64,000 nt of DNA from Kappaphycus alvarezii (GCA_002205965.3 NADL03000515.1:1-64000), one strand, 5' to 3'; shown: positions 34,953 through 44,706, counted from the stretch's first letter. Made by a program: numbers and translations. Notes: generated from the sequence alone by a model not told the origin.

Positions 34953-36299
34953 CTAAAGCAGTATCTTCATGTCACTGTACGTTGAATGTCCGCAGACATG
35001 TTTATGAACCTTGTCAAAGATTTTCTTAACTTCAGACCAAGGTCTATTCAGTACTACTTCACTAATCTGAGCAGTAGCACAATATATTTTGTTCCGAGTT
35101 TCCGACAAGCCAATAACATTGGTCGCCAGAAATCTTTCATACGGAATAAAGCTGTGTAGATCATGATCAACTAGAGAAATGCAATCATCCTTGTTAGGCA
35201 GTAACAGCCTGTTCGTGTGAATGTGCTCAATATTGCACTTGCGTGTAACGTTTCGACCGACTACCCATTGCGAGGATCCCTCAATAATCAAATGTCGAAT
35301 TGCAACTGTATCATCGTTGTCTGTGCGAGAACTTAACAAAACTGACCCCAAAATCTTTCTAATCTCACTCGAATGTTCTCCATTACCGTATTGCCAATAT
35401 GGCCTAGATTGAAGATGTTTAGGGAGCGGTAGTAACTCACCATCCCATTCTGGTAGCAGTACTGGTTGAAGTAGTTTAAACTCGGATAATCCCATGCCAC
35501 TGTACGGGGCACCGTCGTCCAACAGCGGACCGACGAAATCATCATCAATATCGTTATTGTCTGATACCACTTTAACCATACTAAATGTAACAGTTTTCTT
35601 TCCAGAACTTGATCTGGACTCGCTTTGTATCGGTTTGGGGTGTGATTTAGCTCTGGGCTTCAAACTTCCATCGGAATTATGGTCAGAGTGCCAATGGCCA
35701 TATTCCCCACATTTATGGCATTGACTCTTGCTCTTAAGGTCACTAAGCTGAGCAGGCGTTAGCTTGCTTTTACGGGGCTTATACCCATTCCTTCCGGATG
35801 TATTGGCGGAACTGGCAGACAGGAATTTAGGTTCCTCATTCTTGTCACTCTTAGCTCTGTGACATTGCCTCAATACTGATGCTACTTTTTCATAAGAAAC
35901 TGATTGTAAGAACTCATCAGTTGTAGCACTAGAATTTAGTGCGATGCCATTGGATGACGCAGCAAGTACTGAAATTCTCTGACTGTTATCGACGGATGAA
36001 TTAGCGAGGAGCGTAAAGGCCATTAGCGCTTCAGGCAATTTACAACAGTTGGTTGTCGAGTTGAACTTCGAGACTTGCGCCATAAATCTTGATTCAACGT
36101 TTTTACAGGTTTCATTAGAACCTCTCTTCATAGAAAGTAGTCCGGTAAAGCTTTGGTAAACCTCACTGACAACAGATAAGGAGTCACGCTTGTAGACTGC
36201 TTCCACAATTTTCTTCCAACCCTCGGCAGACTGAATTTGGGAGTCAGAGATGGACCTACAAATGTCTTTGGCTCTACCATATAGCTGCAACTGTAACAT
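34953..36299 (-). other. Copia C gag-protease region
   Basis: It covers 448 codons with a gag-like helical N-terminal half (QSAEGWKKIVEAVY, YQSFTGLLSMKRG), a basic stretch and a zinc knuckle of CHKCGEYGH type at about residue 195. It is followed by a protease-like segment (LLDDGAPYSGMG). The gag start upstream (36497-36309) lies in another frame. Described only in outline because it belongs to a fossil element. Confidence 0.8.
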
Positions 36300-36500
36300 A
36301 ATACCACGTTACTCAACCGATATCTTGTTTGAGTTAGAGTCTGGTAGCTTGTTATGAAAGGCGTTCCATAGCTCGACCGACTTAGCATACTCCTCTTGGT
36401 TGCCCTTACCATCTGTCCAGGGTACATTCTTCAAATCCCATGAGAAGCGGGGCCTACTCGGCATGCCAGCCGAGCTTGAGTCTATTGCTGGGCCCATAAC

Positions 36501-36799
36501 AAAGGGAGCAATAGGTTTGGTATCAGCAAGTTGGCAGCAGCAGCGGTATCACAGTATCAAAAGAGGGATATCAAAATGTTCTTTACGCATGTGTGCTCAC
36601 GTCTATCGTCTAGTTATTCTCTGTAGCTAGAGCTTTAATTAAGCAACCAATCCAGCGAGCAGCAGTTGCAACCATGAGTAAATCTTCAATAGAAAAGACC
36701 GTTAACAAATAATAGAACGACGCGCAATCAACGGCGTCCTTTAAACAAATTACATCATCATTAGGAATCAAACAGAGTCATAGAACATCAGTTTCAATT
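36501..36799 (-). repeat. 5' LTR of copia C
   Basis: It is 299 bases, followed on the plus strand by the target duplication CTGCG and then the interrupted LINE frame. See the 3' LTR entry for the boundary reasoning. Confidence 0.88.
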
Positions 36800-37140
36800 C
36801 TGCGGGAGGTTGTGAAAGGGACGCGAGGCGTGGGAAGAAGCGGCGGAAGCTAGGCGGCGGAGTAGCCGGGAGACTTCAGAGGAGGAGAGGTCGACGGAAG
36901 AGACAAGTCTGGCGCGAAGCGCCTTTGTGATCTCAGCAGTAGCGGTTGTCTGGAAGTCAGACAGGCCGGGGGAAGAAGAGGCGCGGAGACCAGCAAGGGC
37001 GGCGGGGGGGAGAAACTGTCGGGGAGGATGTATTAGGCCCGGATAGAGGCGACAGGCGTTGAGATCAAGGGAGAGACGTCGAAGTAATCACCGAGGAGGA
37101 GGCGAAGAAGTGGGTAGGAGGAGAGAACAGAGCCATGAGT

Positions 37141-37535
37141 CCACTGGTTAGGGAATATAGGCACTGCCATAAGGGAACTGGTTAAGGAATAGAGGCACTA
37201 CCAAGGCCATAGGGGCACTGATAGTGACATATTTTCACCAGGGGGGGGATTTTTGGGTTATTTTAATGCATGAAAGATGTGGTCGGTTATATCCAGGCGG
37301 CTAATGCGTTATGTGGTATAAGTAGTCGCTGATGGGTAACACTACAGTACATGACCATCCTTACATCACCAGTGCCGTACTGTTCACATCCCATGACAAG
37401 TGCCCCTACCAGTGGCAATAATTTTTACACAATTTTCGTTATTGTACAGTACTGGCAATTGTCAAAATTGCAATTATAATGCCCCTACCATGCGATTGCC
37501 AAATAGTACAGTACATACTGTACTGGCCTTCACTA
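37141..37535. other. Spacer with dispersed motif and TACAGTA-type words
   Basis: 37241-37355 matches 41262-41365 at roughly 85% (TTATTTTAATGCATG, then GTGGTCGGTTATATCC, then GATGGGTAACACTACAGTA). It is followed by many TACAGTA/TACTGTA words. No gene is seen. The end TA at 37534-37535 is the target site of the MITE. Confidence 0.5.
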
Positions 37536-37976
37536 GTGTCTATTGGACCGTTGTCCTCATATGAGGACTACTTTTAGCGCTTCTTTTTCAACACAAAATT
37601 TTTTTACCTCAGCGCATTTCTTGTCCCTCCGCATTAGTTCATGAGTGTAGATAGCCGATCAAAACAAACTTTTCAAGATTGTTGACCTCGGTGAAGGCTA
37701 GACCAGTTTTCCCTCACCAGCTTCCGCTCTTTGCAAAAAGTTGGGAAAACGACTTCATTTTGGAAGGTAAAATAGTTCGTATTATCGTGGGGGTTTCAGA
37801 AACGAGGGCGCATGTACAGTAAAACTTACTGTACTTTAACTAAACATAAAAAACCTTTTTTCCAGTAAAATTTTCGGGCTTCCAAAACATTTTCCTTTCC
37901 AAAATGTAACGGAAATTGTCCTCATATGAGGACAAAGTGTGCCTCATATGAGGACAGTGCTTGGTCTGATAGACAC
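37536..37976. mobile_element. MITE copy 1 (441 bp, TA target)
   Basis: It begins GTGTCTAT and ends ATAGACAC, with TA on both sides (37534-37535, 37977-37978). The perfect 16-base palindrome GTCCTCATATGAGGAC occurs near each end (37553-37568 and 37918-37933), with a third near-copy at 37942-37955. It has no coding capacity. Copy 2 at 43955-44459 aligns along its whole length. The TA target and short inverted ends suggest mobilisation by a Tc1/mariner-type transposase; its ends differ from those of the Tc1 element next to it. Confidence 0.85.
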
Positions 37977-38113
37977 TAGTCAGCGGTCACACTCCTCCGG
38001 CCAGTGTACTGTACAGTAACACGGCAGCGGCAACACTGATGGACAGCTGTCCCATATCCCGCGGATACTAGGGATATCAATCATTACAGTAGCCTACACT
38101 ACAGCCTACACTA

Positions 38114-39648
38114 CAGTGCGCGAATTACCTATAAGACACCCCAGTTTTCATATATATTTCGAAAAAAATTCACCCGAATTACTTGAATCTTCGCCCAGCT
38201 CTTTATCTTAGCAAAGCACATAAAAGACCAAATTTTCAATGCAATTCAACAATTTTAATTATAAAATATAGAAAAAAGGTTACTTGGGATGGTGAAACTC
38301 CTATAAGACATTATGCAATCCCAAGCACCTGCTGCGGAATCAACAGCACTTATCAACGAACACAGACAAGCCTAGCCCCTTCAGATCTCTCTAGCCGCTT
38401 CAAGAACAGACAAAATGCCTCTTGGAAAGCGATTGAGTCAACTTGAGCAAGGAAAGATTCTTGGCTGGAACTATGACAAGGTATCACCTTCAGCTATTGC
38501 AAAACGACTGCAGCGATCCAGAACAGCCATTAATAGTTTCTTGAAGTCCCCATCAACCTATAACAACCCGAAAAGTTCAACAAACAAGCCAAAAATTGCG
38601 CCTCGGGACACCTGCCGTCTCATCCGAGAGGCTTCCAAGACCAATAAGTCAGCTGATCAACTTCGCCGCGACCTAAAACTTCCAATCGGCAAGCTCAGAA
38701 CGCAGAAAATCCTATCTTCGGCCGCGAATCTGGAGTACAGAAAGATTAAACGGGCTCCACATTTGACCGCTTTTCATATGTCCGTGCGGTTGAGATGGGC
38801 CCGGGAAAAAGCAACTTGGTCCATGCGGGAGTGGGGGAAAGTCATCTTCTCACATGGGAAGAAGTTTAACTTGGACGGGCCCGATGGCCTGCTGTGCTTT
38901 TGGCATGACATAAGGAAAGATTAAGAGGTTTTGCTGAGTGGACAACAAGGTGGAGGGTCGCTGATGATTTAGGGAGCTTTTTCGGAAAAAGAGATCAGCT
39001 AGATTGCTATTCTGCGTGGCAAACAAGATGCTGCGAAGTACATTAGGACTCTGGAAGATTATTTGGTACCGTTTGGCATTTCAAAACACCCTTTTGGTTA
39101 TATTTTTCAGCAAGATAATGCATCTATTCACACTGCCCGAGTTTCCCGAGATTGGTTTTCGTCGAAGAATATTTCTGTTATGAGTTGGCCTGCGAAGAGT
39201 CCTGATTTGAATCCAATAGAAAATGTCTGGGGGTTGCTAGCACGTCGGGTTTATAAGAATTTGAGGCAATTTTTGTCGCTTACTGGGCTTGAGGAAGCTG
39301 TTCGTGAAGAGTGGCAAAAATTGGACTCCTAGTACCTGTATAGTCTCGTTCGGGGCATGCAAAAGCGTTGTTTAGATGTTATAGAGTGCCAAGGACGTAA
39401 GACTAAGCATTAAAGTGCTCTCAATCAGCTTAGAAGTTTACAAACGTTTCAATGTCTTATAGGAGTTTCACCCCCTGGGTAACCTTTTTTCGATATTTTA
39501 TAATTAAAATTGTTGAATTGCATTGAAACTTTAGTCTTTTATATGCTTTGCTGAGATGAACAGCTGGCCGAAGATTCAAGTCATTCGGGTGAACATTTTT
39601 CGAAATATATAGGAAAATGGGGGTGTCTTATAGGTACTTCGCGCACTG
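38114..39648 (+). mobile_element. Tc1/mariner element with 199-bp inverted repeats
   Basis: It is 1,535 bases, flanked by TA (38112-38113, 39649-39650). The ends are CAGTGCGCGAA...TTCGCGCACTG. The inverted repeats run 38114-38312 and 39451-39648 and match over about 198 bases with scattered differences. One transposase frame lies between them. The repeats are much longer than the 20-30 bases of classical mariner and resemble long-repeat Tc1 relatives. Confidence 0.92.
38415..39415 (+). pseudogene. Tc1-like DD34E transposase (broken)
   Basis: The frame starts at the ATG at 38415. It has an N-terminal HTH region (LSQLEQGKILGW, then SAIAKRLQRSRTAINSFL), a second DNA-binding part, and the catalytic domain. 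QQDNASIHTA supplies the second Asp and SPDLNPIENVW the Glu 35 positions later, which gives DD34E. The first catalytic position, normally in FSDEKKF, reads FSHGKKFNLDGPDG, so its Asp is lost. The frame continues without shifts to about 39410, but has stops at 38922, in the MI-GAF and EIS-IA segments near 38970-39000, and at 39330. It is a dead copy, about 330 codons long as expected for the family. Other copies elsewhere would be needed to mobilise it. Confidence 0.9.
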
Positions 39649-40252
39649 TACAGTATATAGTAGCCACAGTATTTGATGGTCCCTTCAGACGGACCCTGCT
39701 TGCCCCTCCTGGGCCATTACGTACAGTGCTGCGGCTAGCGTCGCCACCGTTGAGGTCTTCACATTGCACACTGCGTCGACAGCCACTGAGTACGCCGGTT
39801 TTACGCGAGACAGGTTTCTACCTGCCGCCCGCATCCGTAGTTAATTTGTGAATACCCTCCGCACGCTTCTGTGCAACATTGTACAACCCGTGAAGATTTA
39901 CCACCACGGTTTTAGCCAACATCTCCATTACAGTGGAAAATTGGTTTTACTTGAATGGGTGAATGGGGCTTACAGTCGAATGGGTTGGTATACTTAATTT
40001 TCCTGCCAGGAGCAATCACAGACTAGGACTACTGTAAGTAGGGTAACCACTTACTGTACAGTACATACCCTCAGAACGGAGGTTCTCTGGAATACTGTAC
40101 ACTGTATACACAATTTCAAGTTGTAGCCTAAGTGTCGCTCAAGACTCCTTCCAACAACCGGCGTTATTCTGGTTTACTGCGAGTAATGGAACGGTTGGGA
40201 GTCCTCTGTATTTGTAATCAAACCATTGGCGGGACCTATATTGCAAGTGCTT
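39649..40252. other. Spacer with a truncated LINE tail
   Basis: 39814-39905 is a direct repeat of 40656-40750 (CGCCCGCATCCGTAG, then TGAATACCCTCCGCACGC). It is a short 5'-truncated LINE 3' end. The rest is rich in TACTGTA/TACAGTA words. 40170-40225 resembles the short repeat at 16461-16510. Confidence 0.55.
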
Positions 40253-40293
40253 GAGCGTGTGTACCAGCTAGAAAGTAGCTGGTACACACGCTC
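40253..40293. repeat. Perfect 18-bp hairpin
   Basis: GAGCGTGTGTACCAGCTA (40253-40270) is followed by a 5-base loop (GAAAG) and its exact reverse complement (40276-40293). The neighbourhood repeats at 16461-16590 in diverged form, where the stem is no longer perfect. It could be a SINE end, a cruciform site or a stem near the end of a transposon. Confidence 0.85.
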
Positions 40294-40299
40294 CATTAC

Positions 40300-40755
40300 A
40301 GTAAATGGCCCCCGCACTTTCCTCCACGATTTTTTCGTCGATTCTTCGACATCGCTGTACCGCATAGCCTCCCACCCCTCTGCACGCCGCCACATTTCGT
40401 CAAGTACGGTTACCGCAGGCGCTGCCGCAACACTCGCAGAGCGCGACAAACATCGTCATTACGGCACTTACTGCAACCAAAACGATATCCTCCTCTCCCC
40501 CGTCGGGATTGATATCTATGGCGCCTTGGGCGACAACGGCAAGGGTTTTTTCCGCCGCCTTGCTTCCTTCGCTGCTTCCCGTCGCGGTTCCTCCCCTCAA
40601 CAGGAGCTCCGCGACTTCGTTACCCGTTTTGCATTTAGTCTCCAAATAATGCAGGCGCGACAGATTTCTACCCGCCGCCCGCATCCGTAGTCAATTTATG
40701 AATACCCTCCGCACGCTTCTGTGCGACATTGTACAACCAATAAAGATTTACCACC
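40300..40755 (+). pseudogene. RLE-type LINE, 3' end (C-terminal fragment)
   Basis: The frame open to 40690 includes AERDKHRHYGTYCNQNDILL, VGIDIYGALGDN, FRRLASFAASRRG and ISTRRPHP before the stop. K..HYG..C followed by IDIYGA lines up with the 31-kb LINE (KSLRYGHLC, FDIYGSAG). The 3' UTR is about 60 bases, with AATAAAGATTTACCACCAC at the end, a possible polyadenylation signal and tail. It is a 5'-truncated LINE copy; the part to the left carries no nuclease core. Confidence 0.55.
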
Positions 40756-42359
40756 ACCTTGGCCTTTAACCTACTTTCCAGACGAAGTAAACCAATACCA
40801 CGTTTCCTCCCTTTGCTCCGAGCAGCCGTGACTAGCAGTAAAGCATCCAAACTTTTACCCCTGTTGCCCTCGAACCATGATTTTTTTAGATTGTAATTCA
40901 ATTGAGATGGGCCCTCCTCATACAATCTACCGTACGTGCTGTTATGTCAGGGGTTTTGCTTGAATTCCATGACAACATGGAACTGCTATAGATAAGGAAT
41001 TTTTAATCCCTTCAGGATCTAAAACGCGGTCCATGCTGATAATGAAAATGCTAGGAGTTTACAGCAATGTTACCCTGTTGGTACGGGCTCGTCACTCTTC
41101 CGGTAACCTCGCCTGACTCTGTCTCCTTTTCAGACCCTCCAATACACGGACCGGCCCTTCGTCGTCTCGGGAAATAGCCGTCCTGCATATCTAGTCACAG
41201 AACCCCTCAATTACCCCCCCTTTTCCTCCCTCCACGCTCGGAGGATGATATCCCGATGGGAAAATTTTCGGTTATTTTAATGCATGGGTGATGTGGTCGG
41301 TTATATCCACGCGGCTAATGCGTTATGCGGGATAAGTCGTCGCTGATGGGTAACACTACAGTATCCCGATGCGTTCTCCCAAATCATGGAGGTGGAACGT
41401 TCGGGCGCCGGCCGAGCCTTGGACCAATAGCTAAAGGTGAGGGCTATTCTCCTTCAACTACACCCTGGGATAGGTCGGAAATATCTTCCAACAGTAAAAC
41501 ACCCAAACGTTTTCCCCAGGTTGAAAGTCACCTCAAAAAACCCCTGCTTGTCGAGGGGGCTACGTGTACTAGTTATTTTTAGTTGGCGGAAATGCTTTCG
41601 TGTTCGTACTATAGATCCTGCAACATGCTTTGTATGCAATTGGAGAGGACTGCTAATCTTCGCACCGCTCATAGTAAACCAACCTCATTTAAACCTTTCG
41701 ACGACATGACTACCAAAGTTTGCGATGCAATTCAGATAGATTTTAAACAGAATCAACGAAGTGTTGTGCTCTCTCACCATGCATGTTGTGGTTGGGGTTA
41801 TGCAATGGCAGCAAAATCATACTTTCAAGCATGCAATGCATTCTTGCGAGAATTTTATGGGATCGACCACTAAGTGCACGATGGTACACTCTTGGCTTTA
41901 CACAGCAGAGTGATGCTGTTATGGAATGAATTGAACTCTGGAGTCATAGTCTGGTTCGCCCATGGTTAGGCTTAAGACATAGCCATTGTTGAGTCAAAAG
42001 AGGTCGATAACATTGCCTGCGCTTAATGGCAATTTGCGAGGACAGACTTTTATCGTCATGTCAACAGCTGAGACTTGAATTGTAGCACTTTTCAAGGTGA
42101 CAACCACTCTGCGGGTTTTCATCAACATCTAAATTACAGCCAATGAACCCCTCCTTTTCCTCTTCATAATTGGAGAGGATGGATACTTTGATTGGTATAA
42201 GTACTGGCGAAGGTAATTCAACTAGGACGGATATTCTGGCAACTTAGCCAAGGTGATCTTCGCACCAGGAGTCTAATTCCCAGGTATTAGCTTTCGACTA
42301 GTTTCCTACCCTCATCCATTCAATTTGTGAGAGTTTCGCCCCATCACATCCAAACATCA
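40756..42359. other. Spacer upstream of the cysteine-rich gene
   Basis: 41262-41365 is a copy of the dispersed motif (minus strand ITDHITHALK then stop). 41592-41873 holds an open frame ending CNAFLREFYGIDH that I cannot place; it may be coincidental. Direct upstream DNA of the secreted-protein gene (42000-42359) shows no clear TATA box. Confidence 0.4.
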
Positions 42360-42902
42360 ATGATGAAGGTCTCTAGTCTCATTCCCCTATTTGCACTTAT
42401 TTCGATCGGGTTTTCAGAGGGTGCTGTTAAAGGGGCCGAGATACCTTTCCAAGGTGTGAAGAAGTCCGAAACCGCAGTCCGTCAAACATGTGCGGGTAGA
42501 GATGACATCTGCCTTACCAATACCTCCCTGGATAGCTTGACATGCTGCAGTGGTTTCACGTGCATCTCAAACAGGTGCACGAGATCTTCCAGCGGATCTT
42601 CCACCGTCCCGCAAACATGTCGCAATGCCGGAGATTCCTGCCGTTCGTTCCCAAGAACTAACCGTTGTTGCCCCAACCTGGAATGCAGAGATGGAAATTG
42701 TTGCGCAGAACTTTTCCGTCCGTGTACAACGTTAAGAGATTGCTGCCAGCCGAGGCAGCCTGGATTTCTTGTTACATGCCAATCCGGTCAATGTACTTTC
42801 TGTGGAGGAAGTGGTGATCCGTGCTCGTTTTCGCGCCCCTGTTGCAGGAATTTCGTTTGCAGTAGAGGCAGCTGCCGCTCATTCGCTAGTTTTCTCCTTT
42901 AG
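42360..42902 (+). CDS. Secreted cysteine-rich protein with knottin-like repeats
   Basis: Two ATGs lie in tandem at 42360 and 42363; the second has A at -3, so either may be used. The first 20 or so residues (MKVSSLIPLFALISIGFSEG) are a good signal peptide. The mature part has three to four Cys-rich modules of the C...C...CC....C....C type: C-AGRDDI-C...TCCSGFTCISNRC, CRNAGDSC...RCCPNLECRDGNC, CTTLRDCC...C, then CGGSGDPC...PCCRNFVCSRGSC. A Ser-rich linker separates the first two. The CC pair and spacing are those of inhibitor cystine-knot folds. The whole is about 180 residues with no introns or breaks and ends in a hydrophobic FASFLL. It is probably an extracellular protein. A protease inhibitor, wall protein or defence role are all possible; none is shown by the sequence. 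Confidence 0.8.
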   Translation: MMKVSSLIPLFALISIGFSEGAVKGAEIPFQGVKKSETAVRQTCAGRDDICLTNTSLDSLTCCSGFTCISNRCTRSSSGSSTVPQTCRNAGDSCRSFPRTNRCCPNLECRDGNCCAELFRPCTTLRDCCQPRQPGFLVTCQSGQCTFCGGSGDPCSFSRPCCRNFVCSRGSCRSFASFLL

Positions 42903-43095
42903 AGATCGAGGGCCTGTCCTAAGAGTGTGCTATGGAGTCCATCCGCGAAAATTTCGCAGATGTGAGTGGAGCAAGTGAGTAGTGCAGAACTCAATTTCTA
43001 CTTTATCATCAAAGTGGTCCGAAGTAGTAGTGTAGTTAATGAAGTAATATACGTCCACACCCTTCCTTGCGTGGACAGATCCATTTATAATTGCG
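42903..43095. other. 3' region of the cysteine-rich gene
   Basis: It is short and non-coding. No AATAAA lies close to the stop. The cassette family repeat starts at about 43096. Confidence 0.4.
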
Positions 43096-43229
43096 TAAAA
43101 GCCTCAAGCCGATATGGCCATGTTTCATGAAACATACAGACCTCTATAGGTAAGATAATGGAGCGGCTAACTTGCAATGACAATGGCAACTAGTATTCAT
43201 CTGCGTGCCCCTACGTTGGAAATCATACT

Positions 43230-43735
43230 GAAAGAGACACCTTAATTGACGAGATAGCAGCTTTTGGTGATTCGAGGCCGAACTGTAAAGAAGGTGTGAA
43301 ACAACAGCAAAGAGATGGTACTTGTAGTTATAGATTACGGAAAGTTAGGTGTAGAACCCAGAAAGTATAAGGTTTGCGTTCCTATGAATTCGCCAATTAG
43401 AAATATTGCTTGAAATTCACTCCCACCATACAAACCGACTGGGTATAAGCCAGCTTATCTGGTAAAGTAAATGAAATCTCCGTGTTCCACCTTTTGCAAT
43501 ATTTCGTTTTCTTTATCTTTAGCCTCATTAGTTTCGAATCGCTTGTAGTGCGGAGTTCCATCTGCTCCTGCCGCAACATTTTATTGCAAGTACACTACCC
43601 TACCAGTTGCCTCGGTTTCAGCCAGCCTATTTGTAGTAGTAAATGAGCCCCCGTACTCCCTCATTAGTGTCACCTTCTTGACAAAGAGCCAATCCCTCAT
43701 ATCTTTTGCCATCGAAATCCTGGTGTTTTCTACTT
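43230..43735 (+). pseudogene. Module M of cassette copy 4 (broken)
   Basis: It is the inverted counterpart of 1535-2050. DYGKLGVEPRKYK, then LFVVVNEPPYSLISV and FLTKSQSLIS can be read in the same order as in copy 1 (DYGKLRIEPKLYQ, SIVNEPSVF, FLTKSQYPIS). Stops interrupt the frame. Conservation of these pieces between copies that differ widely at DNA level suggests a once functional protein. Confidence 0.45.
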
Positions 43736-43954
43736 GTAAAAATCGATTTCTCTGTTTACTCGACGTTTTTATGTGTAGAAATTTTGCCTCTTTTCAAAAA
43801 AACTTTACGGTGTGAACCACTTCGAAAAGGAAAAGGACAGAAAAATCTACATGGAAATGAGCTTCACGTGTTGAGGGAGAAACTGAAGGTATTCTCTATA
43901 GGAGCAGAAATTCATTTTCATAAATTTCTCTACATTTTCTTTTTTCTATCACGA

Positions 43955-44459
43955 GTGTCTATAGGGCCGTTGTCCTCATGTGAGGACTACTTTTTGCACT
44001 TCTTTTTCAATACAAGTTTTGTTATCTCAGCGCGTATCTTGTCCCTCCGCATTAGTTCATGAGAGTAGATGGCCGATCAAACCAAACTTTTCAAGATTGT
44101 TGACCATGGTTAAGGCTGCAGCAATTTTCCCTCACCAACTTCCGCTCTTTGCAAGAAATTGTGAAAATGACTTAACTTTGGAAGGAAATATAATTCGAAT
44201 TTTCGTGGAGGGGTTCAGAAACGAGGGCGCATGTACAGTAAGAATTACTATACTGTGACGTGATATAAAAAAACCTTTTTGCAGTAAAAATTTCGAGCCT
44301 CCAAAAAATTTACATTTCCAAAAGAAGAAGAATGACGCTTTATTGTTTGAAGACAAGTCCGCACTACACAGGACTACATTTCCAAAATGTAACAGAAACT
44401 GTCCTCATATGAGGACAAAGTGTGCCTCATATGAGGAAAGTGCTATGACGGATAGACAC
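43955..44459. mobile_element. MITE copy 2, carrying a 51-bp retroposed insert
   Basis: It aligns with 37536-37976, with the same GTGTCTAT/ATAGACAC ends and CTCATATGAG palindromes (the left one changed by one base). The right flank is TA and the left flank reads GA, so one target base has changed. At 44324-44374 a 51-base piece interrupts it, flanked by the 13-base duplication TACATTTCCAAAA (44311-44323, 44375-44387). Confidence 0.85.
44324..44374 (-). mobile_element. 51-bp LINE/SINE 3' tail insertion
   Basis: On the minus strand it ends CAATAAAGCGTCATTCTTCTTC-like, with a polyadenylation-type AATAAA and a (TTC)n tail. The 13-base target duplication and the empty site in MITE copy 1 show target-primed retroposition of a severely 5'-truncated element. 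The (TTC)n tail matches the tail style of the LINE at 31.0 kb. Confidence 0.75.
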
Positions 44460-44706
44460 TAGACGACATTCCCGTTTCTTTATACTCCTCTCTTTTCCCT
44501 TTTCGCGTACAACGATCACCCTCATTGACAGTCATTCTTTTAGTCTTATCGGGTTACTTGACTTCGACCCTAAATATCTTCTTCCGTAATCGAGATTTCT
44601 ACTCGTACTTTTCTCCATTAATTATCCCCTTCAATGCGATTTTCCACTAATTTCCACTGTAAGAGTCGATTTTGCCTGTTTGACTCAGGAAGTCCGCCTA
44701 TCTTAG

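Larger units (their letters stand above)
31675..36804 (-). mobile_element. Ty1/copia element C, full length, young
   Basis: The LTRs at 31680-31978 and 36501-36799 (299 bases each) differ at only two positions, and the 5-bp target duplication CTGCG flanks them (31675-31679, 36800-36804). A polypurine tract (AAGAAACAGGGGGGAG on the minus strand) abuts the 3' LTR. Gag, protease, integrase, reverse transcriptase and RNase H follow in copia order. The RT and RNase H text (VKIVDDVLFAG, FPISRQRRK, SIGAAEILAAGEAIDEG) resembles GalEA/PyRE-type copia elements known from marine invertebrates and red algae. It looks nearly whole but broken, with about three breaks. It landed in the LINE ORF and is the youngest insertion that can be dated here. 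Confidence 0.93.
31018..37140 (-). mobile_element. RLE-type non-LTR retrotransposon (LINE), interrupted by copia C
   Basis: Minus-strand coding is open from about 37080 to 36805 (Leu/Ala/Ser-rich, with SRLLRRLASAASSHASRPFH) and resumes at 31674-31060 beyond the inserted copia element. The second part has CTYC, then YGHHASVCPC, IRRH..VRD, RLDTYIDD and YDVTV, followed by FHPMAFDIYGSAGSG. A zinc finger followed by a PD...D.T nuclease core is the C-terminal layout of R2-like restriction-like-endonuclease LINEs. The 3' end has a (TTC)n tail (31018-31034 on the minus strand), a usual LINE feature. The reverse transcriptase itself is absent, so the copy is 5'-truncated or lies under other elements. 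Confidence 0.6.

Noticed and set aside
29000-41000. CRISPR-like array
   Set aside because: The only short tandem array (29359-29510) has no spacers, and the genome is eukaryotic.
42327-42359. Upstream GTG start for the cysteine-rich protein
   Set aside because: A eukaryotic gene would use ATG, and the ATGs at 42360/42363 put the signal peptide at the N-terminus.
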